Source: Rubidibacter lacunae KORDI 51-2 (GTDB taxonomy: Bacteria > Cyanobacteriota > Cyanobacteriia > Cyanobacteriales > Rubidibacteraceae). From it: 60,477 bases of DNA. The stretch spans positions 1 through 60,477 of the forward strand of contig NZ_ASSJ01000085.1 of the NCBI RefSeq assembly GCF_000473895.1, read 5' to 3'. Below are positions 30,593-39,900 of this stretch, piece after piece. The position numbers and the translations under genes are program-made. Under the pieces are notes generated by a model that did no database searches, was not told where the DNA came from, and saw only the letters and a list, made by a program, of their open reading frames with translations. Positions within the stretch are counted from its first letter, which is position 1. Every line of letters begins with the position of its first letter.

Positions 30593-30892
30593 TCAAGCAG
30601 TTACCAACCGCCACGCTCCGTAGCGCTGCGCGTAATAGTCCAGTATCGCGAGCAACCGATTGCGATCTTCCGCTTCCATCTCAGGACAATGCACGCACAA
30701 ACCACCAACCTGGCTTTGCCGGTACTCGAACTCAAGCGATCGCTGAGGCAGAAGCTCCACGTCCGCCCCAGCTATTTGACGAAGCTGCGACGTAGCCTCA
30801 CGGTAAACTGCCAACGGCAAGCGATTGTTCTCGATACAAAGCCTGCCTTCATTCAGCTTTAAGCCAAGCCAATCGTTCGACACTAAACTCAT
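30593..30892 (-). CDS. Small conserved-looking hypothetical protein
   Basis: A 99-residue protein (MSLVSNDWLGLKLNEGRLCI start). The sequence pattern, including FEYRQSQVGGLCV and the C-terminal LLAILDYYAQRYGAWR, looks like a small folded alpha/beta protein and I believe similar proteins occur in other cyanobacteria, but I cannot name the family. It begins 12 nt after the lipoprotein gene that follows sigF, so the three probably form one transcript. Confidence 0.7.
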   Translation of the reverse strand: MSLVSNDWLGLKLNEGRLCIENNRLPLAVYREATSQLRQIAGADVELLPQRSLEFEYRQSQVGGLCVHCPEMEAEDRNRLLAILDYYAQRYGAWRLVTA

Positions 30893-30904
30893 TTATTGAT
30901 ACTA

Positions 30905-31645
30905 CTACTGTGACGCAAGTGCGCCGGAGAATGGCTCGGGTGGCGGTGGCGGGAGCGGAATCGAGCTAACCTGCCCGGCAGTAGGAATTAGAAGCTGGGT
31001 TGAGTCCTCTGTTGCTATTGGAGTTATCGGCTCCTGCTGGTTTAAGGGCTTAACTACTTCCATTCCAATTTCCTCAAGGACAACAACCGGTTCGGGCTCG
31101 CGGTTCATGTCGATACGCTTGACCAAAACTCGTCCATCGGCAACGTATTGACCCTCGAAGACATAGCGGCTGGAATTTTCGCCCGGCGCCAAAAGGATCG
31201 CCATTGGCGTTCCACCCACATTTAAGGCCCCAGTCACGCGCACGGCTCGAGCATTAGAGGGTTCCGCATCCGGAGTTGCAACAAGGGGCGCAACAGGCAC
31301 CTCTGCGGGTATAACGCTATCGGGGCTAATCCCAACCGGAAATCCAGCGAAAGGATCTCTTCGATCCTGACCGGGTTCGCCCCCTCGTTGTTGTACTAGC
31401 TTGTCGGGATCGGTAGGTTTTCGCAACCCTACAACCGGACGGGCAATCACTTGTGGTTGCTCTTCCTTCTGCAATTGCGCAGCTGCTGCCTGATTCTCGA
31501 CGGGAAGGTCTGCTGAGGGCTTCTCCTTCTTCGCAGCTTCAGTTTTATTCAGACTCTCGGCAAGCTCATCTTCTGATGGGATCGTGCAACTTACACTACT
31601 AAGAAATAGCAGACCGAGGGACGCTGCACACACAACCTTACGCAT
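30905..31645 (-). CDS. Putative lipoprotein resembling type IV pilus PilP
   Basis: A 246-residue secreted lipoprotein: signal peptide MRKVVCAASLGLLFLSSVSC with the lipobox cysteine at residue 20. A charged, disordered segment follows, then a RRDPFAGF motif and a C-terminal beta-rich domain (VRVTGALNVGGTPMAILLAP, then YVFEGQYVADGRVLVKRID). The R.DPF motif before a small beta domain is typical of the inner-membrane pilus lipoprotein PilP; similarity is partial and the assignment is an inference. I used ATG 31645; the open frame extends 25 codons upstream without signal-peptide character. It follows sigF on the same strand by about 108 nt. Confidence 0.65.
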   Translation of the reverse strand: MRKVVCAASLGLLFLSSVSCTIPSEDELAESLNKTEAAKKEKPSADLPVENQAAAAQLQKEEQPQVIARPVVGLRKPTDPDKLVQQRGGEPGQDRRDPFAGFPVGISPDSVIPAEVPVAPLVATPDAEPSNARAVRVTGALNVGGTPMAILLAPGENSSRYVFEGQYVADGRVLVKRIDMNREPEPVVVLEEIGMEVVKPLNQQEPITPIATEDSTQLLIPTAGQVSSIPLPPPPPEPFSGALASQ

Positions 31646-31753
31646 AATCGTTTCCACTCTGACGTTAACGGTTTGGGTTGTCTGTCCCCGCAGGGCACAA
31701 AGGCTTGCAAATAACATCAATAACTTTAGTTTAGCCTATGTTCCGACCAGCGC

Positions 31754-32530
31754 CTAGCAGATCTCAGTCAACATAAGCCTCTTTAGCATTCCGAGACCTT
31801 TTTTCATTCGACGGGAGACGGTAACGACGCTAATACCCAACAGTTCGGCAACCTCTTTCTGGGTCAAATCGTGCAAGAAAACGAACTCAAGAACACTGCG
31901 CGTTCGTCCCTCAAGCTGTAACAGAGCTTGCTGCAGACGAAGGCGATCTTCTTGAGCAAGTTGGAAGCTGCGGTATCGAGCGTCGGGTACTAGGTCGCCA
32001 AGACTGGTCGAGCTATCCTCATCGCTGCCCATCGGCATGTCGAGACTGAGCGGTTCGCGATTCTTCTCGGCAAGTTTGATCTCTTGCCACTCGCGCGGGG
32101 TAATACCTAGTTCTTCTGCAATTTCATTGTCCGTCGGTTGCCGACAGAGTCGCTCGCGCAGCCGGCGGGTCACGCCGCGTGACTGCTGGCGCAATTCCAG
32201 CCAGCGTCGGGGGATCCGAACGGGACACCCTTTATCGCGCAGGTAGTGCTGGATCTCACCGCGAATGTAAGGAATAGCAAACGAACTGAAAGCATGACCT
32301 TTTGACAACTCGAAGCGCTCGATTGCCCGAATCAACCCCAGAGAACCAACCTGGAGGAGGTCGTCATAACTCTCGTTGCACTGGTTAACCCAATGATGTG
32401 CCTCCTTACGGACCAGCCCGAAGTTTAACTCGACAACGCGGTTGCGAAGTGCCGGGTCGCGCGATTCCTGATACGAGCGCAGAAGGTGCAAGCTGTTGTG
32501 CTTGAGATCTGCTTTTACCTGAGTGACCAT
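31754..32530 (-). CDS. sigF: Group 3 RNA polymerase sigma factor, SigF-like
   Basis: Alternative sigma factor of the SigB/F/G type, 258 residues from ATG 32530, which is the usual SigF length. Region 2 is clear (RVVELNFGLVRKEAHHW, YDDLLQVGSLGLIRAIERFE, HAFSSFAIPYIRGEIQHYLRDK), region 3 follows (NEIAEELGITPREWQE) and region 4 has the helix-turn-helix LTQKEVAELLGISVVTVSRR. In Synechocystis SigF is needed for motility and pilus formation; the PilP-like lipoprotein next to it here fits that role. A GTG 42 nt upstream is an alternative start. Confidence 0.9.
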   Translation of the reverse strand: MVTQVKADLKHNSLHLLRSYQESRDPALRNRVVELNFGLVRKEAHHWVNQCNESYDDLLQVGSLGLIRAIERFELSKGHAFSSFAIPYIRGEIQHYLRDKGCPVRIPRRWLELRQQSRGVTRRLRERLCRQPTDNEIAEELGITPREWQEIKLAEKNREPLSLDMPMGSDEDSSTSLGDLVPDARYRSFQLAQEDRLRLQQALLQLEGRTRSVLEFVFLHDLTQKEVAELLGISVVTVSRRMKKGLGMLKRLMLTEIC

Positions 32531-33114
32531 TACTCGACTCGTCGGTAGTGGTGGAGCAACCTTTCGCCGCACCCGAGCGGTCGAGCTCGTGCGGGCGTTG
32601 CAGGAACGACCGTCTAAGAGGGAAAGACCTACGGATTCATCGCTTGAGCATGGCTACACATTGAACATTGAACATGGCTTCACAACAAGTTCCCTTAGAT
32701 TCAACCCTCAAGGTGAGATTGTATGTTGCGCTCCGAGCTATTGACAACAGTACAATTCACGATCTTTGAGGGCATCATTTATTGCACGGACTTGCTAAGT
32801 GCTGATAGGCAAGCTGTTATCTTGAAACACAACCGCCTCCGCAAATCCCCTACATTTTTTGCGCTTCTACAGCCCTAACGCGAGATCTAGTTCGATAAAG
32901 TAGGCAACACCAAATTGAATGATTTCTGACGGTAGATAAATTTAAAATTTATATTAGAAAATAATCCTATTCTGTCATCAGCCGCATTGCATTTGTCGCA
33001 TTGCATTTATAGTTGGCATCGATCTTTAAGTATGAGTGTTATGTTGCAGTTGCAGCACGCAGACGTCGTCCAACGCAGAAATCGAGATTCGAGAATAAAT
33101 TGCACAAATAAATC
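32531..33114. other. Intergenic between psbO and sigF
   Basis: Divergent-side spacer upstream of sigF and downstream of psbO. The middle part (about 32880-32990) is strongly A+T-rich, unlike the surroundings. No gene or RNA was recognised; the sigF promoter probably lies in the first 200 bases. Confidence 0.45.
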
Positions 33115-33138
33115 AAGAGGCACGATTTCGTGCCTCTT
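33115..33138 (-). terminator. Hairpin after psbO (distal)
   Basis: Near-perfect inverted repeat AAGAGGCACGA / TCGTGCCTCTT, about 58 bases after the psbO stop on the minus strand, followed by GATTT. It is the distal member of a pair of hairpins and probably ends or stabilises the psbO mRNA. Confidence 0.6.
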
Positions 33139-33144
33139 TGGAAA

Positions 33145-33176
33145 TGCAGCCAGTGCGCAAACTCTCACTGGCTGCA
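33145..33176 (-). terminator. Hairpin after psbO (proximal)
   Basis: Eleven-base inverted repeat TGCAGCCAGTG / CACTGGCTGCA with a ten-base loop, starting 20 nt after the psbO stop. It lacks a T-run, so it may act as an mRNA 3'-end stabiliser next to the distal hairpin rather than as a terminator by itself. Confidence 0.55.
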
Positions 33177-33195
33177 GGGAAGTCGGAAGATGCAT

Positions 33196-34038
33196 TTAGC
33201 TCTCGAACGAGCTATCTTCAAGTACGGCGTAGAAAATACCCCGGATCTTAACTGCTTCCGGCTCCTGAGCGCCGAGATCGGTATCCGACGGCTGCTCGCT
33301 TTCAAACGTCCCGGCAATCTCGCCTGTATCGCTGTTGACGCGCTGGACCTGCAAGGAAATGTCGCCCGTGCCGCGATCTACACGCTTGACGTTTGCTCGC
33401 TCGAGATCGTCAATATCGGCTTGTGCCGGTAGGGCAACCGCATTGTCGTAGCCGCTGGCTACACCGCGCCCTTTCGGATCGAGGAAGACAGCTCCTCGGT
33501 ATGACGGCACGTTGAACTCGCCGCGGAGGTCGGTGGAGGTATTGATAACTGCCTGGTCAGCCCCAGCCTTGGCGACAAGGTTTTTGATCGTAAAGAGGAA
33601 CGGCACCTGCTCCCCACCCGGGAGCAGGACGGTAATGGGCTGGAAGTCGATGCCCCCGCGTTCGAAGAATGTCAGACGACCGTCATCGTCGACTTTGAGG
33701 GTCCCGTCAATCTGATCGAGGGTCGAGGTAGCGCGCGTCAGGAGCTTGCCGGGAACGAACTCGGGTTCTCGGCGCGAGTTCGCAGGCTCTTCCTCGATAT
33801 AAAACTCCGTCGGTTGCAGGCACATATCGACGAGTCGGTAGGTTTGACCGGGACCGATCGGGATCGAGCCTCGACTGGTCTGCACTAGTTGCGGGCAGGT
33901 GTTTGCTAGCCCTGTTCCGAGTACCTGATCGTACGTAAGCTGACTTTTATCGACTAATTCCGACGGTGCCTCGCTGCAGGCTGTCAGTATGCCCAAGCAG
34001 ACTGCTAGCAAGGCAACAATGAATGCACGATAACTCAT
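33196..34038 (-). CDS. psbO: Photosystem II manganese-stabilizing protein PsbO
   Basis: Extrinsic 33-kDa lumenal subunit that protects the oxygen-evolving Mn cluster. Length 280 residues from ATG 34038 (MSYRAFIVALLAVCLGI). The signal peptide ends in LTAC-SEAPSEL with C21 as a lipobox-like cysteine. The mature protein keeps the two disulfide cysteines (LANTCPQL and VDMCLQP), the FIEEEP-like YIEEEPANSR loop, and FTIKNLVA, GEFNVPSYRG, and DPKGRG segments of the beta-barrel. Two hairpins follow the gene. A longer open frame to 34140 lies upstream but is not part of the protein. Confidence 0.97.
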   Translation of the reverse strand: MSYRAFIVALLAVCLGILTACSEAPSELVDKSQLTYDQVLGTGLANTCPQLVQTSRGSIPIGPGQTYRLVDMCLQPTEFYIEEEPANSRREPEFVPGKLLTRATSTLDQIDGTLKVDDDGRLTFFERGGIDFQPITVLLPGGEQVPFLFTIKNLVAKAGADQAVINTSTDLRGEFNVPSYRGAVFLDPKGRGVASGYDNAVALPAQADIDDLERANVKRVDRGTGDISLQVQRVNSDTGEIAGTFESEQPSDTDLGAQEPEAVKIRGIFYAVLEDSSFES

Positions 34039-34318
34039 GGTCGTCCTCGTGTGCTGTTTCGCTCGATTCCAAAAAAAAGCTGTCGTTGCAGTGTCATTCG
34101 GGAGGGAGCTGGGTAGGATCGTGGTGGCTTCCGCCTGCAACCTTACCGCTCGCTCGACCGACGATCGACGAGACTGCGTTGCGTCTCATCTGCCGCAAAA
34201 GTTTATGAATGTCAAACTATTGGCGGTCCACTTCAATTAGGCATTCTACACTGGCATACCGTTCTATTCGCGACCGAGCGGACGTCCATGAAGTTTTGTA
34301 AACACGGTGAGGCAGCCA

Positions 34319-34648
34319 ATGGTAGCGAGTAGCAAGCGACAGCGGCTGGAGTTAGAGGCTGAGTTGGCGAGCCTCTGCAATCGCGGGTTAGAGTTGGCGC
34401 GGCGAGAGCGCGAGGACTGCCGCGCTCTCTTGTCAATTTTGAGGGGATTGGAAACCTTGCACGGTCGGATTCGCGAGGAGCTATTCCAAGACGCACTGCC
34501 TAATTCGCGTCACGATCTATATAAGCTACTGCGTGAAATTGAGGAAAATGGAGGCTGGCCGTACATCGAGCGTATGCGGCTTCGACAACTGCTAGCCTGT
34601 TTGGCGGTGGAAGACACTACCTCAGATCCTTCGGAATTGGGCCGGTAG
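34319..34648 (+). CDS. Small coiled-coil hypothetical protein
   Basis: A 109-residue acidic, mostly helical protein. Residues about 5-60 form a likely coiled coil (KRQRLELEAELASLCNRGLE), followed by LFQDALPNSRHDLYKLLREI and a conserved-looking ENGGWPYIERMRLRQLL. ATG 34319 is used; GTG 34307 is an alternative. I believe the GGWPYI segment recurs in small cyanobacterial proteins but cannot give a function. It lies 78 nt before the phosphohexomutase gene on the same strand. Confidence 0.7.
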   Translation: MVASSKRQRLELEAELASLCNRGLELARREREDCRALLSILRGLETLHGRIREELFQDALPNSRHDLYKLLREIEENGGWPYIERMRLRQLLACLAVEDTTSDPSELGR

Positions 34649-34726
34649 CAACCGGTCTCGAATCATAATCAATGATGTTAGGATGTCGCCATTCTCGAGC
34701 GATCGCTCTGCAAAGAGGTAGAAATA

Positions 34727-36172
34727 ATGGCGTTTGCAGTTGCTCCCATCAAGTTCGGGACGGACGGCTGGCGGGGTCGCATCGCCGCTGAGTTTACGTT
34801 CGAACGCTTAGTGGCAATTGTCCCGCTAGCAGCGCAGGTTCTGTCAGAGCAGTACGGAGCGATCGCCCGCCAACCGCAATTGATTTTCGTTGGGTACGAC
34901 CGACGATTCCTGGCAGAGGAGTTCGCACGCATAGCAGCAGAAACGTTAGCTGAATTTGGATTTGCGGTGCGTTTAGCTGACAGTTATGCGCCCACGCCGG
35001 CATTGAGCTGGGCGGCGAAGTCAGAGGGCGCGTTGGGAGCCTTGGTTATTACTGCCAGTCACAATCCGGCAAATTATCTGGGTTTGAAGGTTAAGAGTGC
35101 GTTTGGCGGCTCGGTGCCGCCAGCAGTGACGCAGGAGATCGAGGCACGCTTGGGAAAACCGCTGGTTGCGTCGACCGCTGTGGGGAGCGTGGAGCCCTTC
35201 GACCCTTGGGCAAGCTACTGTGCGGAACTGCGGACGAAAGTCGATGTCGAAGCGGTCCGAGCAGCGATCGCCGCTCGGAAGTTGGGCGTCTATGTGGATG
35301 CAATGCACGGAGCAGCGGCTGGCGGATTGCAGCGCTTGCTCGGTGAGGGCGTTGAGGAGTTGAATGGAACGCGCGATCCGCTGTTCGGCGGCCATCCGCC
35401 AGAACCGCTGCCGCCCTACATTCCCGCCCTGTTCCAACGCGTGCGAACGGCGGCCAAGGCACAAGAGGCCGAGCTGCGGGTGGGGTTAGTATTTGACGGT
35501 GATTGCGATCGCATTGCCGCAGTAGACGGAGAGGGGAACTTCCGCAGCTCCCAGGTGCTGATTCCGGTGTTGATCGATCACCTGGCAACCCGGCGCAGTA
35601 TGACCGGTGAGGTGGTGAAAACCGTTAGCGGATCGGACTTGATCCCGCGCTTGGTGAAGCTATACGGACTGCCTTTGCATGAAACGCCCATCGGCTTTAA
35701 ATACATTGCCGATCGCATGTTGGCGACGCCGGTGTTGGTTGGCGGCGAGGAATCGGGCGGCATCGGTTACGGAACCCATACGCCCGAGCGGGATGCTTTG
35801 TTGTCGGCGCTGTACGTGCTCGAAGCCGTGTTGCAGTCGGGGCAAGATGTAGGAGCGATTTACGCGCGATTACAAGAGAAAGTGGCTTTTGCTACGGCTT
35901 ACGATCGCGTCGATTTACCCCTAGCAGGTCATGATGCTAAGGAACGCGTCCGGCAAATTCTCAAAACGCAGCCGCCAGCAGAGATTGCCGGGCAGTCTGT
36001 CGTCAATTGTCTTACAACGGACGGATTCAAGTTCCGGCTGGCCGATGACAGCTGGTTATTGGTGCGTTTCAGCGGCACGGAGCCGTTACTGCGGCTGTAT
36101 TGCGAAGCATCAAACGACCTGCAGGTTCGCAAAACGTTGGATTGGGCGAAGTCTTGGGCAAGCGAGCTCTGA
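34727..36172 (+). CDS. Phosphoglucomutase/phosphomannomutase family protein
   Basis: Alpha-D-phosphohexomutase, 481 residues. The catalytic phosphoserine loop is VITASHNPANYLGLK with S111; the metal-binding loop is FDGDCDRIAAVD; the sugar-binding loop is GGEESGGIGYGTH; and the phosphate-binding loop is RFSGTEPLLRLYCEA, in the order expected for the four-domain enzyme. ATG start with AGAGGTAG upstream. The enzyme interconverts hexose 1- and 6-phosphates; whether glucose, mannose or glucosamine is the main substrate cannot be read from the sequence. Confidence 0.92.
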   Translation: MAFAVAPIKFGTDGWRGRIAAEFTFERLVAIVPLAAQVLSEQYGAIARQPQLIFVGYDRRFLAEEFARIAAETLAEFGFAVRLADSYAPTPALSWAAKSEGALGALVITASHNPANYLGLKVKSAFGGSVPPAVTQEIEARLGKPLVASTAVGSVEPFDPWASYCAELRTKVDVEAVRAAIAARKLGVYVDAMHGAAAGGLQRLLGEGVEELNGTRDPLFGGHPPEPLPPYIPALFQRVRTAAKAQEAELRVGLVFDGDCDRIAAVDGEGNFRSSQVLIPVLIDHLATRRSMTGEVVKTVSGSDLIPRLVKLYGLPLHETPIGFKYIADRMLATPVLVGGEESGGIGYGTHTPERDALLSALYVLEAVLQSGQDVGAIYARLQEKVAFATAYDRVDLPLAGHDAKERVRQILKTQPPAEIAGQSVVNCLTTDGFKFRLADDSWLLVRFSGTEPLLRLYCEASNDLQVRKTLDWAKSWASEL

Positions 36173-36545
36173 ACTCACAGCAGCTTCATTAATTGGGATC
36201 GCAATCTCTAGGAAATGCCCCCCCCGGCTGCTGCAGACCCTTAGTTTGCTATCAGACAATTCCCAGCTTCGAGTCCAGTGCCGAGCGAGCATCAGGATGC
36301 CCCTTTATGCGACTTTCTGCCATTCGACATCGTCTTCAAGCGATCGCCGCTGGTTACATGTAATGTTTTGTGCGGCTGGGTCGGAACCGCTCGACAACTC
36401 TCCAGACGCAAATGTTAGTGTGGTCTATGAGAGTGAGTAGCGGCAGCAGAATTCCTTTTTAGTTCGCGGTTTTCCGTTTGGTCTGAAATTCAAGGTTCTC
36501 TCCGAAATTCCAATCTCTACATTCAATCTCTGACGGAGAAAACCC
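36173..36545. other. Upstream region of the RNA-binding protein gene
   Basis: 373 bases without a gene. The last ~100 bases, just before the start at 36546, are A+T-rich (TTTTTAGTTCGCGG, then TTCAAGGTTCTC), as expected of a long 5' leader; cyanobacterial rbp genes often have cold-regulated leaders. No structured element was recognised by eye. Confidence 0.4.
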
Positions 36546-36824
36546 ATGGCAATTTATGTAGGCAACCTGTCCTACGACGCTAGCGAGCAGGACATCACCG
36601 ATGTGTTTGCCGAATACGGTCAGGTTCGACGCGTTCACCTGCCCACCGATCGCGACACCGGACGGATGCGCGGATTTGCATTTGTAGATATGGAGACGCT
36701 GGCCCAAGAAGACGCGGCGATCGACGCTTTAGACGGAGCTGAATGGCTCGGTCGAGCCCTCAAAGTTAACAAGGCAAAGCCGCGTGAAGAACGTGGCGGC
36801 TCGTTCGGTAAGCGCCGATACTAA
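36546..36824 (+). CDS. RRM-domain RNA-binding protein
   Basis: A 92-residue protein with one RNA-recognition motif: RNP2 is IYVGNL (residues 3-8) and RNP1 is RGFAFVDM (residues about 42-49). A short basic, glycine-containing tail (ERGGSFGKRRY) follows. Such Rbp proteins in cyanobacteria bind mRNA and are often induced by cold. The gene is monocistronic with its own terminator about 65 nt downstream and is convergent with the UPF0182 gene. Confidence 0.95.
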   Translation: MAIYVGNLSYDASEQDITDVFAEYGQVRRVHLPTDRDTGRMRGFAFVDMETLAQEDAAIDALDGAEWLGRALKVNKAKPREERGGSFGKRRY

Positions 36825-36887
36825 GACGTTGAAGCACGATGCCGTAGATCAGGCTTCTGCAACGTAAGTATTTGCGTACCGTCGCGG

Positions 36888-36925
36888 CCCTCAGAGACTA
36901 GATCTCTGAGGGTTTCATTCTTTTG
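36888..36925 (+). terminator. Intrinsic terminator after the RRM gene
   Basis: A perfect ten-base stem CCCTCAGAGA / TCTCTGAGGG with a five-base loop is followed by TTTCATTCTTTT on the plus strand. It separates the RRM gene from the convergent UPF0182 gene, and lacks a T-run on the minus strand. Confidence 0.85.
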
Positions 36926-36980
36926 GTTTTTCAGCAGCGAACCGGGCATCTGTTTGGAAAGATCGCAGGTGCCTGTGGGG

Positions 36981-39900
36981 TTATGGGTTGTCTGGCAGCG
37001 ACGGAATAGCAGTGTCCTCAGGCAGGCTTTCCACAGGGCGGACGATGGGAGTGGTTGAAGACTCCAAACCGAGATCTTCTCCGTCGTCAACCCCGATCGC
37101 ACCTGGTTCAAAAATCGCCTGCAGGGCACCTTCGAGGGTGTTTGCCATCGCAATGCGGTTTTCGAAGACGACGATGACCCGCACCAGCGTCGGCAGGCTA
37201 TTGCTCTCGGCTTCGAGGTAGACCGGTTCGACGTAGAGCAGGGAACGCTCGATGGGAATAACCAATAAATCCCCTTGCACCGCCCGCGACCCCTGTCGAT
37301 CCCAGAGTGCGATCTGCTGCGAAATGATCGGATCTTGATTGATTAATGCTTCGATCTGCTCCGGCCCGAAAATCAAGCGCTGTCTGGGAAATTGGTATAG
37401 TAGCTGCTTGCCGTAATTGCGGCCGTCCGAACGCCCCGCTAGCCAAGCAATCATGTTATTGCGCTCGGTTGGGGCAAATGGCATCAGCAGCACAAATTCC
37501 TCCGCTTTTTCCATCGGGAGTTTCATGATCAAGTAGTCGGGCTTGACGCTCTGGACCTTGCTGCCATAAACTTCTCGCGGAATCTGCCACTGGTCCTCGC
37601 GGTTATAGAACACTTGCGGATCGGTCATGTGATAAGCCAGCAACTGCTCGGCCTGAACTTGGAACAGGTTAAGCGGATAGCGGATGTGAACGCTTAAGGG
37701 CTCGGGCATGGCGTCCAAAGGCACGAACATGTCGGGAAAAATGTCGCTCCAGGCGCGCGCGATCGGATCTGTAGGGTCGGCAAGATAAAACGTCACGTCA
37801 CCGTTGTAAGCATCGACGACGATCTTGACGGAGTTACGGATGTAGTTGAAGGTATATTTGCCCGGATCTGAGTAGGGATACCGATCGCTAATCGTATAGG
37901 CATCGACGATCCACTTCAGGTAGTTTTGGGACTCACGGTCGGCTGCCGAGCCAGTATCGGCCGTAACCAGGTAAGGATCGCCGTCGAAGCGTAGAAAGGG
38001 CGCGATCGCCTGAATGCGCTGCTTGATATTGCGGCGCATCAGCAGCATCGTGTCCGGCGTCAGGTTGCGAGTCAGCAGCATTTGCCAATCTTTGAGATAT
38101 GACGCGAACAACAACCGCCGCTGCAGCGATCCGACTGAAATGCCGCCCGAACCCGCGTAGGTGGTGTAAACGTTGTCTTCACCGCTGGGGAAGTCGAGCT
38201 CGAGCTTTCTGGTGTTGGTCAGAATGTAGGTATCGGTCAGCTCGCCAAAGTAGATACGCGGCAAGCCGATCGGAATACTGTCGCGGATGGACTCGCTAGC
38301 AGTTTCTAGGTCGCCAGCCTCAGCCCCCGTGGCAATGTCTTTAACAAAATATTCGGGCAAGCCGCCTTCACCCACTTGGTTGACCGGAGACAGGGTGAAG
38401 CCATAGCCGTGAGTATAGATCAGATGCTTATTCAACCAGGTTTGGGCTTGAGCGGGGACAGCGCTGAAGTCCAGTTCGCGGGCGGAAATTAGGACTTGCT
38501 GGCGCTCAGTTGTGGGATCGCCCGCCAGGGGGTTGCGCAGCAACGTATAGCGATCCATGTCGGCGTCGGGAAATTTGTAATAGAGTCGAATTTGCTGCAG
38601 CTGGCGGTTGGTTGCCAGCAGCGTACGTGCGTCCCACAGGCGGATATTGCGGATCGTCCTACTGTTCCGGCGCAAATCGTCAGCGGTGAGGTCGGCTTCA
38701 GGATCGAAGGTTTGTACATCGATCGCGTCGAGTCCGAATGCGGCACGGGTGAGCTTGATGCTGCGCTCGATGTAAGAGAGTTCGCGGTCGAGCTCGTTGG
38801 GTTGCACGTTCACGCGCTGCACGACCGGACTCAGGGTTGCGCCCAATAGCAAAGCACAGACGTAAAGTGCCAGCCCGACCCACGGCGATCGCCCGAGAAT
38901 GCGCCGCCGCCCGAGCAGGGGAGTCGCTCGCAGCATCAACCATATCGCCGTTGACGCTGCAATTAAACTCAGGACGGTTTCGGTCGGCAACTGGACGGCA
39001 ATGTCGGTGTAGCTTGCGCCGTAGGTAACCCCGCGAGCGGAATAAAGGAGTTCGAAGCGCGCCAGCGCGTGGCGCACTGCCAGCATCATCGACACCACGC
39101 TGCCGAGGAAGTATAGGTGGCGTAGTTGCGGATAGCTGAAGCCGAGAAACTTGCCTTGAGAAATGCTGTTGCCTGCGAGCAAATAAATCAGGCTTGCCGA
39201 CAGCAGCGCGTACCAAAACAAACCGCCAATGAAGAAGTTCAGCAACTCCCAAATCGGCAATTTGAAGACATAAAACCCGATATCGCGACCGAACAGCGGC
39301 TCGACACGCTCGAATGGCTGAGCGTGGAGGAACAACAGCACGCGCGTCCAATTTGCTGCCACGATTGAGGCGAAGAAAATGCTCAGCAAAACGGCAACGG
39401 CGCGCAGTATGAGGCGGTGCCGCATCAATACGAGCATCACGAAAGCGATCGCGCCCAAGGTTGAGACTGCAGCGGTTGTGAGTTGCTGCCAGAGTCGGCG
39501 GAGAAAGGAAACCTCGAACAGCGGCCGCTCTCCCAAGCTGGTGGGCAGCGTATAATTCTCTGGATTGCCTGGAACGGAGATCGCACTTCCCGCCGGCGGC
39601 AGGGACCAATCCGTTCGGAAAAAACTCCCGCCGATCTGCAGGTAGTGCAGCATCAATAAGCTGATGGCGATTGCCAACACGACCACTACCGGCAGAAGCA
39701 CGCGCAACCGCATGCTGCCGACGGAGACTCCAGCACCACGAGCGCGATCGGATGCCGGAATGGCTGTTGTGGCATCGGGGCAGATACAGCGCTCGGCCAG
39801 TTCCAAATTGCCCAATAAAAAGACAGCCGAGCCGATCGCGATCGCCAGCCACAGCCCGGCTTGCGTTCCCATTCTTAAGAGGAGGAGTGGCAGGTATCCG

